A stretch of 64,000 nucleotides of DNA from Hyphomonas johnsonii MHS-2 (GCF_000685275.1 NZ_ARYK01000003.1:308698-372697), one strand, 5' to 3'. Positions 26,922 through 35,815 are shown, counted from the stretch's first letter. The notes: generated from the sequence alone by a model not told the origin. A program made the numbers and translations.

Positions 26922-27186
26922 AGAAATTCCCTTTTGGGTCGCGTTCCAACCGAATCAACGCACGCACGCATGGCGCGACGTTCCAAGTTACGGTTGCTGG
27001 TTAGAGGCCGGGCTAGCGAGTTATTTCGATGATAGAAAGGTTTTTGCTGATAATTGTTACGGAGATTGTCGGAAGTGTTGCAGAGAGTCCTCAGTAATTG
27101 GAATTTTCTGCATATTTCTGTGGGATCGATCGGTCCGGCGAAAATCAAAGTTTTGATTAGCGACATAATTCCTGCAATAGGCGTGC
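26922..27186. other. Divergent intergenic region, TonB receptor/BCCT
   Basis: 265 bp, distinctly AT-richer than its surroundings, containing the promoters of both divergent genes. The receptor start has an AAAGGGA Shine-Dalgarno. I see no convincing riboswitch, operator palindrome or small gene. Confidence 0.5.
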
Positions 27187-28821
27187 ATGACCAGTAATTT
27201 GCCGACTGCCCCCACGACCCCCGACTCTGCTGAGCCCACCCTGAACACCGAGTACGACACCGAGTACGAAATCGGACAGGACAATATCGAAGTCCTCGGC
27301 CTGGATATCCACAATCCTGTCTTCTTCATGAGCGCCGGTCTCGTGATCTTCTTTTCCGTCGTGTCGCTGGTATTTCCCGAGTCGACCAACCTGGCCCTCG
27401 CAGACGCGAAGACATGGACCCTTCAAAGCGCTGACTGGCTGTTCGCGATCACGCCCGTGATCGTGCTGCTGTTCTGCCTGTCACTGGCGGTCAGCCCATT
27501 GGGCCGGATCCGGCTTGGCGGAGCGGACGCGACACCCGACTTCAAGATTCATTCCTGGGTTGCGATGCTGTTTGCTGCCGGCGTTGGCATCGGCTTCATG
27601 TTCTATGGATCAGCCGAGCCGCTGGCCTATTATACAGACTGGTTCGGAACCCCCCTGGCGGTCGCCCCCGGCACACCGGCCGCCGAGCGGCTCGCCTTCA
27701 GCGCGACGATCTTCCATTGGGGGCTGGCCCCCTGGGCGATCTACGCGATTGTCGGCCTGGCGCTGGGTTTCTTCGCGCACAACAAGGGCCTGCCGCTGAG
27801 CATCCGGTCAGCCTTCTATCCCGTGCTGGGGGATCGCATCTTCGGATGGCCGGGACATATCATCGACCTGTTTGCGGTCGTGTCGACGGTGTTCGGCCTG
27901 GCGACGACGATCGGCATTGGCGCGACCCAGGCGACAAGCGGGTTGGCCTACCTGTTCGGGTTCGAGCAAACGCGCCTCATCCAGATCCTGCTGATCCTGG
28001 CGATGACGGGCCTGGCTGTCCTGTCGGTCGTTCGCGGCATGGACGGCGGCGTGAAGCTGCTCAGCAACATCAACATGGGCGTTGCCTTTGCACTGCTCAT
28101 GTTCGTGGTGATCGCGGGGCCGACAGTCCTGATCTTCACCGGCATGGGGGAGAACCTTCTCAACTATGTGAAGGACACGCCCGCCCTGACCAATTGGGTC
28201 GGTCGGGAGGATATCAACTGGTTCCATGACTGGACGATTTTCTACTGGGCCTGGTGGATATCCTGGTCGCCCTTTGTCGGCATGTTCATTGCGCGCATTT
28301 CGCGCGGGCGCACCGTGCGGGAATATTTCGCGGTTGTGCTGCTGGCGCCCTTCACGATCTGCGTGGTGTGGTTTTCCGCGTTTGGCGAGACGGCGATCGC
28401 GCAGCACAAATCAGGCGTCGGCGAGCTTGCCGGCGACATGACGAATGCCTCGATCACATTGTTTGAAATGCTGCACGACATGCCGTTTCCAGAGGTGACG
28501 TCCGGTATCGCCATCCTGCTCCTGATCGTGTTCATCGTGACGTCAGCCGACTCGGGCGCGCTCGTCATCGATACGATCACCAGCGGCGGGAAAGCCGACG
28601 TGCCGGTTGTCCAGCGCGTGTTCTGGGCCTGCATGCTGGGGGTCACGGCGTCTGCGCTGCTCTATGGTGGCGGAACGGACGTGCTGAGATCCTTGCAGGC
28701 GGGCACGATCACGGCGGCGCTTCCGTTTACGGTGATCCTGCTTGTCTGTTGTCTCAGTCTTTATATCGGCATGCGGGACGAGCACGCACAACTGACGGCT
28801 GGCGACACTGACTCCACCTGA
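27187..28821 (+). CDS. BCCT-family betaine/choline/carnitine transporter
   Basis: A 544-residue inner-membrane secondary transporter with about 12 helices after a ~40-residue acidic N-terminus (EYDTEYEIGQDN). Family landmarks: AAGVGIGFMFYGSAEPL, FHWGLAPWAIYAIVGLALGF with the conserved Trp-rich segment, and WWISWSPFVGMFIARISRG. It imports quaternary amines such as glycine betaine with sodium or protons. The C-terminus is short, lacking a long osmosensory tail. No choline-oxidation genes are nearby. Confidence 0.93.
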   Translation: MTSNLPTAPTTPDSAEPTLNTEYDTEYEIGQDNIEVLGLDIHNPVFFMSAGLVIFFSVVSLVFPESTNLALADAKTWTLQSADWLFAITPVIVLLFCLSLAVSPLGRIRLGGADATPDFKIHSWVAMLFAAGVGIGFMFYGSAEPLAYYTDWFGTPLAVAPGTPAAERLAFSATIFHWGLAPWAIYAIVGLALGFFAHNKGLPLSIRSAFYPVLGDRIFGWPGHIIDLFAVVSTVFGLATTIGIGATQATSGLAYLFGFEQTRLIQILLILAMTGLAVLSVVRGMDGGVKLLSNINMGVAFALLMFVVIAGPTVLIFTGMGENLLNYVKDTPALTNWVGREDINWFHDWTIFYWAWWISWSPFVGMFIARISRGRTVREYFAVVLLAPFTICVVWFSAFGETAIAQHKSGVGELAGDMTNASITLFEMLHDMPFPEVTSGIAILLLIVFIVTSADSGALVIDTITSGGKADVPVVQRVFWACMLGVTASALLYGGGTDVLRSLQAGTITAALPFTVILLVCCLSLYIGMRDEHAQLTAGDTDST

Positions 28822-28836
28822 CCCGGGAGAGGCCAG

Positions 28837-29140
28837 CCCACGGTTGATCGTGGCGCACGAGACGGCGGGGGATATCATACCGGGCAAGCACGCGCATAGA
28901 TCGTCCTGCTACAAGCCCCCGTGATATCTCTTCGCGCTCGGCCATAGTCAGCGCCCAAGGAGATCGCTTGCGGTCCGAAGGGCGGATACCACCCGTTGGG
29001 GCTAGGACAGCAAAGATCGTCGTATGCCTTCGATCAAACACTCGCCCAATATCATGCAGCGTCTCACCGCGCTTCCAACGATCCCATAACAGAAACCGAG
29101 TGCTGGAGCCGCAGGACCGCCGGGTTGGCGAATGGCTCAT
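28837..29140 (-). pseudogene. IS30-family transposase remnant
   Basis: The first ~86 codons read WDRWKRGETLHDIGRVF, LAPTGGIRPSDRKRSPWAL and TMAEREEISRGLVAGRSM, which match the helix-turn-helix N-terminus of IS30 transposases. At about 28883 the similarity ends. It resumes in another frame as SPAVSCATINRG, resembling the expected SPSTVSREI stretch, so a frameshift is likely. The catalytic DDE domain is absent. The remnant lies directly downstream of the peptidase gene and marks one edge of a decayed island. Confidence 0.75.
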
Positions 29141-30480
29141 TACTCGGCGGCTTGCACCAACGCCAACAGTTTCTCCACGCTGCGCGCCGGGTCGGCAGGG
29201 TCATCCTTGATCTCAATATCGGGCACAAGGCCGCGCGTTCCCTCTTCGCCGCTGGCGCGGGTAAAGACATAGAGCGGAGCGAGCGCTTCCAACCCCGTAT
29301 GCGGCAACAGGTTGCTTTGAACCTGGGCTGTCTGGTTGGCTGGACCCTCGGTTTCTTCTCCTGCAATGACAGCGAGGCCGTTATCCTGCACTGTGGCGGC
29401 AAAGACGACGGCCTGAGAATAGGTAAGTTTACCGATCAATACGTAGACGCGCCCTTCGAACGGCTTCGGTGGTTCCGATGTCAAGCGAGTCATTTGCCGT
29501 AAAGGCACGGTGACCACCGTGCCGAGCGAGGCCCCAGGCAAACGAGCCGCGTTTTCCTCTGTCACTCGCGCCGTTATGCGCGCGGTGGTGGCGACGGGCT
29601 CAATCGAAAGATAGCCAATCAGCAGATCGGACAGATCACGGGCGCCACCGCCATTTTCGCGCAGATCGATAATCAAGGTGTTCGCGCCAGACTGACGGAC
29701 ATCCTCAAACGCACGTTCGAGAAATGCTGCAAACTGCGCGCCATACTTCAAATCAAACGTCGGCACAGTCAGTAGCGCCGCGCCATGATCCAGGCGCTCA
29801 TATCGGAATCCAGGGTCTTCGCTGACCTCGCTCACACCGGCCTTCAAAGTCACGGTTTGGTGCGTGCCGTCTTTGTTCACGATGCGAACACGATACTTTT
29901 CGAAGCCGCCATAGGCGAGCCAGTAGTACTCGGCGAAATAGCGCTCCATGATCAGGCGCTGCAATTCCGGCGTTTCGCCACGCATGCGCGGAGCGAGTCG
30001 CGCGACAATGCTTTGCGAGTCGATGTTATTGATTTCGAGTATTTGCGCGCCGGGAGCAGCGCCCATTTCTGCTTCCGCATTATAGGCAATGCGCAAAATT
30101 CCGCCCTGACCGATGGTCACGGGCGCGGGGAACAGGCGTCCGCCGTCAGCTTGATAGGATTCGATGGCAGCCACAGGACGTCGCAGGCCCGTATGAGCAT
30201 CACCGAACAGAGGATTTACAACTGCCATCGCCATCCACGCTTCAGGCAAACTCATAACCGCAGGTAGCGAGCCGCGCACTTGCTGGGCTGTTGTACTGAT
30301 CACTTCGAAGTCCGCACTGCGAGAAAGATCTGGGTGCGTGCTGGTGATGAAATCCAAAAGCGCTTCGTAGTCTTCCTCGATCTCAGCGCGGGTGAATTGT
30401 GGAGTGTCAGGCGTTGACGCCGTAGCGCATGCAGTAAGCATGATGGCTGCAGTGAGCAGCGTGGACAAAACCAGTTTCAT
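29140..30480 (-). CDS. S41-family peptidase-like lipoprotein
   Basis: A 446-residue protein with a lipoprotein signal (LLTAAIMLTACATAS, LTAC lipobox). It has a tail-specific protease (S41) domain: a core starting TLIIDLRENGGGARDLSDLL and the nucleophile region GKLTYSQAVVFAATVQDNG, in which Ser follows Tyr. A PDZ-like segment (GAAPGAQILEINNID) precedes it. The gene looks intact and overlaps the upstream MarR gene by 4 bases, so the two form an operon. Composition is AT-richer than the neighbours, consistent with an acquired island. Confidence 0.85.
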   Translation of the reverse strand: MKLVLSTLLTAAIMLTACATASTPDTPQFTRAEIEEDYEALLDFITSTHPDLSRSADFEVISTTAQQVRGSLPAVMSLPEAWMAMAVVNPLFGDAHTGLRRPVAAIESYQADGGRLFPAPVTIGQGGILRIAYNAEAEMGAAPGAQILEINNIDSQSIVARLAPRMRGETPELQRLIMERYFAEYYWLAYGGFEKYRVRIVNKDGTHQTVTLKAGVSEVSEDPGFRYERLDHGAALLTVPTFDLKYGAQFAAFLERAFEDVRQSGANTLIIDLRENGGGARDLSDLLIGYLSIEPVATTARITARVTEENAARLPGASLGTVVTVPLRQMTRLTSEPPKPFEGRVYVLIGKLTYSQAVVFAATVQDNGLAVIAGEETEGPANQTAQVQSNLLPHTGLEALAPLYVFTRASGEEGTRGLVPDIEIKDDPADPARSVEKLLALVQAAE

Positions 30481-31010
30481 TGTTTCGCCCTTTTTGCCTT
30501 TCGGCGGTTAGATGAAGCTGGGCCTTTCGCAATGCGTTCCTCCAGCGGGCAACGAAGCAGCTCCTCCATCGCTGCAAAAACGACCTCAGATAAATCGGTG
30601 CCAATCTCGGTGTATAGCTCTCGAAATGCATTATCTGCGTCCCGAAGGACGTCTGCCAGCAGCTGCGCTTCTGTTCTGCCCTTTGGCGACAATGCCAGCA
30701 CACTGCGCCGTCCGTCGCGTGGGTCGCTGTTGCGCTCGACAAGACCCAATTCAAGGAGCGCCTCTACACGTTGTGTCGCCAACTGGTGCGGCTGACGCAG
30801 TTCGCGCGCGATATCCGCCGTCGAGAGGCCGCTCCGTTCACTTATCAACAACATCGTTGACGCGGTGGTCGAGCGGAACGTCGCGCCCCGCGAACGCAAC
30901 AACGCTTCTCCCTGATCGACAATAAGGTCTACCAACCGGCCGAGCCGATTTCCAATAAATGCCTCGCGCGCTGCGTGGCAATCTACAAAAGAAAGAAATG
31001 GGCCTGACAT
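30477..31010 (-). CDS. MarR-family regulator of the peptidase operon
   Basis: 177 residues from ATG 31010 (MSGPFLSFVDCH); the open frame upstream is not coding-like and contains the operator. Winged-helix: STADIARELRQPHQLATQRVEALLELGLVER with the wing DPRDGRRSVLALSPKG. Its stop overlaps the S41 peptidase start (30477–30480). The long palindrome overlapping its start codon points to autoregulation. The signal recognised is unknown. Confidence 0.87.
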   Translation of the reverse strand: MSGPFLSFVDCHAAREAFIGNRLGRLVDLIVDQGEALLRSRGATFRSTTASTMLLISERSGLSTADIARELRQPHQLATQRVEALLELGLVERNSDPRDGRRSVLALSPKGRTEAQLLADVLRDADNAFRELYTEIGTDLSEVVFAAMEELLRCPLEERIAKGPASSNRRKAKRAKQ

Positions 31011-31044
31011 ATACAACACATTGTACAATATATTGTATATGTCA
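31005..31044. promoter_or_regulatory. MarR operator palindrome over the start codon
   Basis: Twelve-base inverted repeats (TGACATATACAA at 31005–31016, TTGTATATGTCA at 31033–31044) flank a 16-base centre that itself holds the palindrome TTGTACAA (31021–31028). The element begins within the MarR start codon region (ATG at 31010–31008 on the minus strand). The nested TTGTA/TACAA half-sites are typical of MarR operators, so autorepression is the likely function. Confidence 0.75.
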
Positions 31045-31113
31045 AGCAGTGTGCTTTCACCCGCACAGATTGGATTTCTACTTGCAGCCAATCTCGGTCG
31101 CGAGTTTGCCCGA

Positions 31114-31641
31114 TCACGAATGTCTGCGTCTACGCCCGATGGAGAACTGCCAGTGGGCGCGGGCGAACGTCCGGAAACCGGAAGCCTGTGCCACTCGAGA
31201 GAACCCAAGGCTATGACGGCACTTGGCCCTGGACGGACGATCAAGATTCAAGTCGAATGGAGAAGCGCGGGGGTGCGCACCTCTTCGTTCGAACCCAAGA
31301 GAAGTATAGAATGCCTGAGCGTCGTGATTGTCCGGGTGGGTTCCGACTGCCACGTAGCGGCATAACAACGTGACCGCCTCGATCTTACAGGCCTCAACGA
31401 GGCTACGGTCGACGCCCTGACCGCGAAATGCCGTATCGGTGAATAGATGATGCCTATCCATTCCGCGTGCCCCAAACTGGAGTTGGATCAAACCGCACTT
31501 AGCTGCGTATCCAACCGGCTTGCCGCCGATCTCTGCGACAACAATGGAAATCCATGGTTTTTCGCTGAAGAGGTCACGCAAGAGATCATCGTGTGTAAGG
31601 GGTGGGGTATCCCCATGGTTCGCGGCCAACTGCCCCACCAT
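31114..31641 (-). CDS. GNAT acetyltransferase, probably degraded
   Basis: From an internal ATG at 31641 this encodes 175 residues with a GNAT core: WISIVVAEIGGKPVGYAA (beta4), then LFTDTAFRGQGVDRSLVEAC (acetyl-CoA loop, variant of RGxGxG/A) and AQAFYTSLGFERRGAHPR. The frame extends upstream to 31773, but that part is antisense to an integrase fragment, so the true N-terminus may have been cut off by a rearrangement. The Arg/His-rich tail after SLGFERRG is atypical. Probably a decaying gene of the island. Confidence 0.5.
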   Translation of the reverse strand: MVGQLAANHGDTPPLTHDDLLRDLFSEKPWISIVVAEIGGKPVGYAAKCGLIQLQFGARGMDRHHLFTDTAFRGQGVDRSLVEACKIEAVTLLCRYVAVGTHPDNHDAQAFYTSLGFERRGAHPRASPFDLNLDRPSRAKCRHSLGFSRVAQASGFRTFARAHWQFSIGRRRRHS

Positions 31642-31670
31642 ATGGCCTGCGTCATACGATGGCGCGCTGA

Positions 31671-31961
31671 CTGCGAAAAAGCAGCGTTCCTGCCTGGGAA
31701 GTGGCCGCTCAACTCGGTTACAAGCCGCCGGATGTGAGCACAACGGAGATCTATGCTCCGTTTGACCCCTCATACTTGTTCAAATCGACCGCCGCGATCG
31801 ATGATTTCCTGAACCGTGTCGCGTGCGAGTTGCGTGCTGGTTCAATGTCCGAGTTTTTGATCGAAAGATTAAAAGACGAACAAAAACAAGGGGGGTGGTG
31901 GTTCGGGGGAGACTTGAACTCCCGACCTCGCGATTATGAGTCGCGCGCTCTAACCAGCTGA
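31671..31961 (+). pseudogene. C-terminal fragment of a tyrosine recombinase (integrase)
   Basis: The frame reads VPAWEVAAQLGYKPP, then TTEIYAPFDPSYL and TAAIDDFLNRVACEL. This is the C-terminal helix region of phage/island integrases, where the catalytic Tyr normally occurs; the Tyr in TTEIYAPF is likely that residue. Everything upstream of about 31671 is missing. The frame then runs on into the tRNA gene read antisense, so the last ~25 codons are not original. It marks a former integration into the 3' end of the tRNA. Confidence 0.75.
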
Positions 31962-31972
31962 GCTACCGAACC
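31896..31972 (-). tRNA. tRNA-Met (anticodon CAT)
   Basis: A 77-nt cloverleaf including an encoded CCA. The acceptor stem GGTTCGG pairs with CCGAACC, followed by ACCA. The anticodon stem CGCGA/TCGCG holds the loop CTCATAA (anticodon CAT). The T-loop is GTTCAAGTC. The sequence pattern fits the elongator methionine tRNA rather than the initiator (acceptor position 1–72 is a G–C pair). An Ile2 (lysidine) tRNA with the same anticodon is the alternative. Its 3' end faces the decayed island. Confidence 0.93.
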
Positions 31973-32109
31973 GTTTCGCTGATGCGAGGGCGCGTCTTAC
32001 ACGGGAGCGGGCCACCTCGCAAGCGTGTCTCCTGCTGTACAGGCGAGGCATTTCGCGGTCGCCGAACGCGGCACTGGCCGAACCTGTCCGACCGACCTAG
32101 ATTGCACGT

Positions 32110-32877
32110 ATGATACGCGCCGTGTGGTTTCTGGTTTCTCTCTTCCTTTTTGCGTCGCTGCAGCCTGCCTGGGCGCAGAGCCAGGCCGCCGAGGCGGCGT
32201 TTGCGGCGGGCCAATACGACGCTGCATATGCCGATGTGGCTGCAGATCGCGCGCCGGATGCCTGTGCGTTCGGGGCGCGGGCACTGTTGGCCAAGGCCAT
32301 GAGCGGGGACGGCCAACCGCCCGGGGCCCTTTTGACGGCAGCGCTCAACGAGGCGGATACCGCACTTGCGGTCCAGCCCCGCCATATCGAGGGCCGGCTC
32401 CAGAAGGCGATCGCGCTGTCGCTGATGGTCCGCCCGATGAACCTGAAGGAAGCGCGCGATTCCGGCTATGGTACGCAGGCGCGCGACCTGGCCGAGGCGG
32501 TGCTGGCGGACGACCCCGAGAACGCCTATGCGCACGGGTTCCTGGCCGTCTGGCATATCGAGGTGGTCCATCGCGGCGGGTTTCTGGGGGCCATGGTCCT
32601 GGGCGCCAGCGTTGCCGATGCCGAAGACCATTATGCGGCGGCGGTAAAGGCGTCGCCCGGCGACGCGGCGCTGCACTGGCAGTATGCGCGGGCGCTGGCC
32701 GCCCTCAACGCGCGCAAGTATCGCAAGCAGATTGCAGCCGCACTGGAGGCGGCCTGCGCTGCGCCGGTCGATACCCAGCTGGAGCAGGTCATGCAGGGCC
32801 GCGCCCGCACGCTGTTGTCAGCAGTGGACAGTGCGTCGAGTCGCGATGTCGAGGCGCTGGCGCAGACGATGCTGTGA
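32110..32877 (+). CDS. Secreted TPR-like protein
   Basis: A 255-residue protein with a signal peptide (MIRAVWFLVSLFLFASLQPAWAQ). The mature part has helical repeat segments resembling TPRs (AAEAAFAAGQYDAAYADVAAD, then ALNEADTALAVQPRHIEGRLQKA and DAEDHYAAAVKASPGDAALHWQYARALAAL). It is likely periplasmic with a scaffold role; the partner is unknown. It is convergent with trxB (2 bp apart). Confidence 0.75.
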   Translation: MIRAVWFLVSLFLFASLQPAWAQSQAAEAAFAAGQYDAAYADVAADRAPDACAFGARALLAKAMSGDGQPPGALLTAALNEADTALAVQPRHIEGRLQKAIALSLMVRPMNLKEARDSGYGTQARDLAEAVLADDPENAYAHGFLAVWHIEVVHRGGFLGAMVLGASVADAEDHYAAAVKASPGDAALHWQYARALAALNARKYRKQIAAALEAACAAPVDTQLEQVMQGRARTLLSAVDSASSRDVEALAQTML

Positions 32878-32879
32878 GC

Positions 32880-33860
32880 CTATTCCGCTGCGACGGCCTC
32901 TGACAGCGCTTCCTGCTCGGAGAGGAATTTCTCCGCTTCCAGCGCGGCCATGCAGCCCATGCCGGCGGCAGTGACGGCCTGGCGATAGGTTTCGTCGGTG
33001 ACGTCACCGGCAGCGAAGACGCCGGGAATGTCGGTGGCGGTCGAATCCGGCGCGGTGATCAGGTAGCCGTTCGGCTTCATGGCCAGCTTGCCATTGAACA
33101 ATTCGGTCGCCGGGGCGTGGCCGATGGCGATGAAGACGCCATGGAAGGGGCGTTCGTGCACCTCTCCGGTCTCCACGTTCTTCAGCCGGGCGCCGGTGAC
33201 GCCGAGGGGATCCTCGTCGCCGAGCACATCTTCGAGCGTCGTGTTCCAGAGGACTTCGACCTTCGGGTTCTTGAACAGGCGGTCCTGCAGGATCTTCTCG
33301 GCGCGGAAATGGTCGCGGCGGTGGATGACGGTGACCTTGGAGGCAAAATTCGTCAGGAACAGCGCCTCTTCAACGGCGGTGTTGCCGCCGCCGACAACCA
33401 GGACTTCGCGGCCGCGATAGAAGAAGCCGTCGCAGGTGGCACAGGCCGAGACGCCGAATCCCTTGAATTTCTGCTCGGACGGGAGGTCCAGCCACTTCGC
33501 CTGCGCACCGGTCGAGATGACGACCGAATCGGCGGTGTAGACCGTGCCGCTCTCGCCGATGGCGCGGAACGGGCGGGTCTGGAAGTCGACTTCGGCGATA
33601 TGGTCGTTTTCGACCTTGGCGCCCATCTTCTCGGCGTGTTCCTGCATCAGCACCATCAGTTCCGGGCCCTGGATCTCGGCAAAGCCGGGATAATTCTCGA
33701 CTTCTGTCGTGATCGTCAGCTGGCCGCCCGGCTGCATGCCGGTCACGACCAGAACGTCACGCATGGCGCGCGCTCCATAGACGGCGGCAGTCCAGCCGGC
33801 GGGACCCGAGCCGATGATCAGGATCTCGGCGTGGCGTGTATTCGAAACCGTGTCGGCCAT
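32880..33860 (-). CDS. trxB: Thioredoxin-disulfide reductase
   Basis: A 326-residue NADPH- and FAD-dependent enzyme that reduces thioredoxin. The FAD-binding GSGPAGWTAAVYGARA is near residue 17; the redox pair CATC is at Cys140 and Cys143; the NADPH-binding region is VLVVGGGNTAVEEALFL. The C-terminal FAD motif is IPGVFAAGDVTDETYRQAVTAAGMGCMAAL. The start is ATG 33860, preceded at 5 bases by GGAGG; an ATG 12 bases upstream is the alternative. Confidence 0.96.
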   Translation of the reverse strand: MADTVSNTRHAEILIIGSGPAGWTAAVYGARAMRDVLVVTGMQPGGQLTITTEVENYPGFAEIQGPELMVLMQEHAEKMGAKVENDHIAEVDFQTRPFRAIGESGTVYTADSVVISTGAQAKWLDLPSEQKFKGFGVSACATCDGFFYRGREVLVVGGGNTAVEEALFLTNFASKVTVIHRRDHFRAEKILQDRLFKNPKVEVLWNTTLEDVLGDEDPLGVTGARLKNVETGEVHERPFHGVFIAIGHAPATELFNGKLAMKPNGYLITAPDSTATDIPGVFAAGDVTDETYRQAVTAAGMGCMAALEAEKFLSEQEALSEAVAAE

Positions 33861-33961
33861 CCGGGCCTCCATTCAAAACGTGAAAACTAGTCCCGACTGG
33901 TATGGCGACTCGCACCCGAAAGTAAAAGGGGCGGAGTGCCTCATGTGCCCCTGAAGCTGGG

Positions 33962-34891
33962 CTAAAGAGGCTCTGAAACCACTTCGACGGTGGCGTGGCT
34001 GAGGGCGAAAGCCTCCAAAAGACGGGCTTTCACATCACGCCGCACCAATTCCGTGCAGGCGCCGGGCCGGGCGGTGACTTCCAGTGTTATCAGGCGCTGG
34101 GTCTCGGTCAGGGCCCATGCATGGACATGCGACACGCCGGAAATGGTAGGAACATGGGCGGTGAGGTCTGCCGTGATGGCGTCAGAGGACAGGCCATGGG
34201 GCGTGCCTTCCAGCAGGATGTGCCCGGACTGGCGGGCGATGCGTATGCCGGCGTAGAATACCAGCAAGGCCACCAGCACCGAGAGAATCGGGTCGGCGGC
34301 CATCCAGCCGGTGGTGAGAATGATGGCAGCCGCGGCAATCGCGGCGACCGAGCCCAGCATGTCGCCGGCGACGTGCCAGAGCGCGCCCTGCATGTTGAGA
34401 TCGTCCTTGCTGCCGCCATGCAGCACCAGGAAGGCGATGATGTTCACGCCAAGGCCCGCGATGGCCACCACCATCAGCGTTCCGCCCATCACCTCGACCG
34501 GCTGCATCAGGCGGTGGATCGCCTCCCAGACGATCCAGATCGCCAGCAGGACCAGCAGGATACCATTGGTGAACGCGGCCAGGATCTTCATCCGCGAGAA
34601 GCCATAGGAGCGCGTCGCGTCAGCCGGGCGCTCGGCCAGCTTGTAGCCGACCCAGGCGAGGGCCAGCGAGCCGGCATCGGTCAGCATGTGCGCCGCATCG
34701 GCCAGCAGCGCGAGCGACCCGGAGATGATCCCGCCGGCGACTTCCGCAAACATGAATGCCGCCGTCAGCACAGCGGCGATGGCAACGCGGCGGCGGCTGT
34801 CGGCGGAGGTCATATCGGCATGCGTATGGTCGTGACCATGCCCGTCGCCATGGTCGTGGCCATGATCGTGCGAATGCGCCTTGCTGCTCAT
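33962..34891 (-). CDS. CDF-family zinc/divalent cation exporter
   Basis: A 309-residue cation diffusion facilitator with six predicted helices. The N-terminus is His-rich (HSHDHGHDHGDGHGHDHTH, metal-binding). LLADAAHMLTDAGSLALAW carries the intramembrane His/Asp zinc site, and LWHVAGDMLGSVAAIAAA the second HxxxD. The C-terminal cytoplasmic domain (VSHVHAWALTETQRLITLEV) is a ferredoxin-like metal sensor. Closest in type to CzcD/ZitB. It lies on its own between trxB and the VOC gene. Confidence 0.93.
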   Translation of the reverse strand: MSSKAHSHDHGHDHGDGHGHDHTHADMTSADSRRRVAIAAVLTAAFMFAEVAGGIISGSLALLADAAHMLTDAGSLALAWVGYKLAERPADATRSYGFSRMKILAAFTNGILLVLLAIWIVWEAIHRLMQPVEVMGGTLMVVAIAGLGVNIIAFLVLHGGSKDDLNMQGALWHVAGDMLGSVAAIAAAAIILTTGWMAADPILSVLVALLVFYAGIRIARQSGHILLEGTPHGLSSDAITADLTAHVPTISGVSHVHAWALTETQRLITLEVTARPGACTELVRRDVKARLLEAFALSHATVEVVSEPL

Positions 34892-34975
34892 GACACTGAG
34901 GTGGCGTCGTTTTGCGCCAGCGTCAATTCATGTGTGATAGCGTTGCAATAACAGCAGGGCAGGGCGTTCGCGCCA

Positions 34976-35059
34976 TGCACGAACAAATGCACGGAAAAAG
35001 CACGGATGCAGCCCGGAGCGTGCACGAGCGCGCCGGGCCTTGCACGAACGGGCCGTGCA
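34976..35059. repeat. Cluster of TGCACG motifs
   Basis: Five direct copies of (T)GCACG in 75 bp (34976, 34988, 35000, 35021, 35041). The last forms an inverted repeat with CGTGCA at 35054–35059. It lies in the 207-bp region between the exporter and the VOC gene. The density exceeds chance for this composition, but the function is unknown; it may be a regulator binding array. Confidence 0.4.
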
Positions 35060-35098
35060 TGGCCTGATGACAGAAAATTCCCCGGAGGACCGAGACCC

Positions 35099-35815
35099 AT
35101 GACATTGCCGCGCCTGCGCCAGCTGGTCATTGCCAGCGAGACAAACGACACGATCGACACGCTGAAAGACGTTTTCGGCCTGGGTGAGCCCTTCCCTGAT
35201 CCGGGCGTGGGCGAGTTCGGCCTGGTCAATGGCGTGTTCGCGATTGGCGACCAGTTCCTTGAAGTGGTGGTGCCGGTGGCCGAGACGGCGCCGGCGGCGC
35301 GGTTCATCGCACGCGGCGGGCCGGGCGGCTACATGGCGATCTTCCAGACCGATGACCTGGAAGGCGTGCGCACCAAAGCCGATGGCATGGGCATCCGGCG
35401 GGTCTGGAATGCGGACCTGGAAGACATTTCTGCCAGCCACCTGCACCCTGCGGATATTGGCGCAGCGATTGTTTCGGTTGATGAAGCACGTCCCGCGAAC
35501 AGCTGGCGCTGGGGCGGGCCGGACTGGAACCGCCGCAGCAAGGCTGGCCGCCTGACCGGCGCCGTCATCGAAAGCCCGGACCCTGACGCACTGGCAAAGC
35601 GGTGGAGCGAAGTGTTGGGCGCAGGGCTGGCAGGGCGCAAAGTCCAGCTGGAAGATGCAGCGCTGGAATTTGCGCCCGCAGAGACGGAACGCCTTGTTGC
35701 CTTCCGCATGAATTTTCCGGATACGGAAGATATTCTGGCGCGCGCAAAGCGCGCGGGCCTGGCGGTTGACGGGCAAACGATACACGTCGCGGGCGTGTCA
35801 CTCGTTCTGGAATGA
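35099..35815 (+). CDS. VOC/glyoxalase-fold protein
   Basis: A 238-residue protein with two vicinal-oxygen-chelate-like modules. The first begins LRQLVIASETNDTIDTLKDVFGLGEPFPDPGVGEFGLVNGVF and the second around SPDPDALAKRWSEVLGAGLAG. This resembles the DUF1338/Glyoxalase_5-like group of unknown substrate. Start ATG 35099 follows the SD-like GGAGGACCGAGA; the frame is open upstream, but that part lies in the repeat array. It stands alone; no cofactor-linked genes are adjacent. Confidence 0.7.
   Translation: MTLPRLRQLVIASETNDTIDTLKDVFGLGEPFPDPGVGEFGLVNGVFAIGDQFLEVVVPVAETAPAARFIARGGPGGYMAIFQTDDLEGVRTKADGMGIRRVWNADLEDISASHLHPADIGAAIVSVDEARPANSWRWGGPDWNRRSKAGRLTGAVIESPDPDALAKRWSEVLGAGLAGRKVQLEDAALEFAPAETERLVAFRMNFPDTEDILARAKRAGLAVDGQTIHVAGVSLVLE

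Noticed and set aside
34921..34960. Zur-type operator upstream of the zinc exporter
   Set aside because: The TGTGATA...AATAACA symmetry is too weak and does not match the alphaproteobacterial Zur consensus I know.
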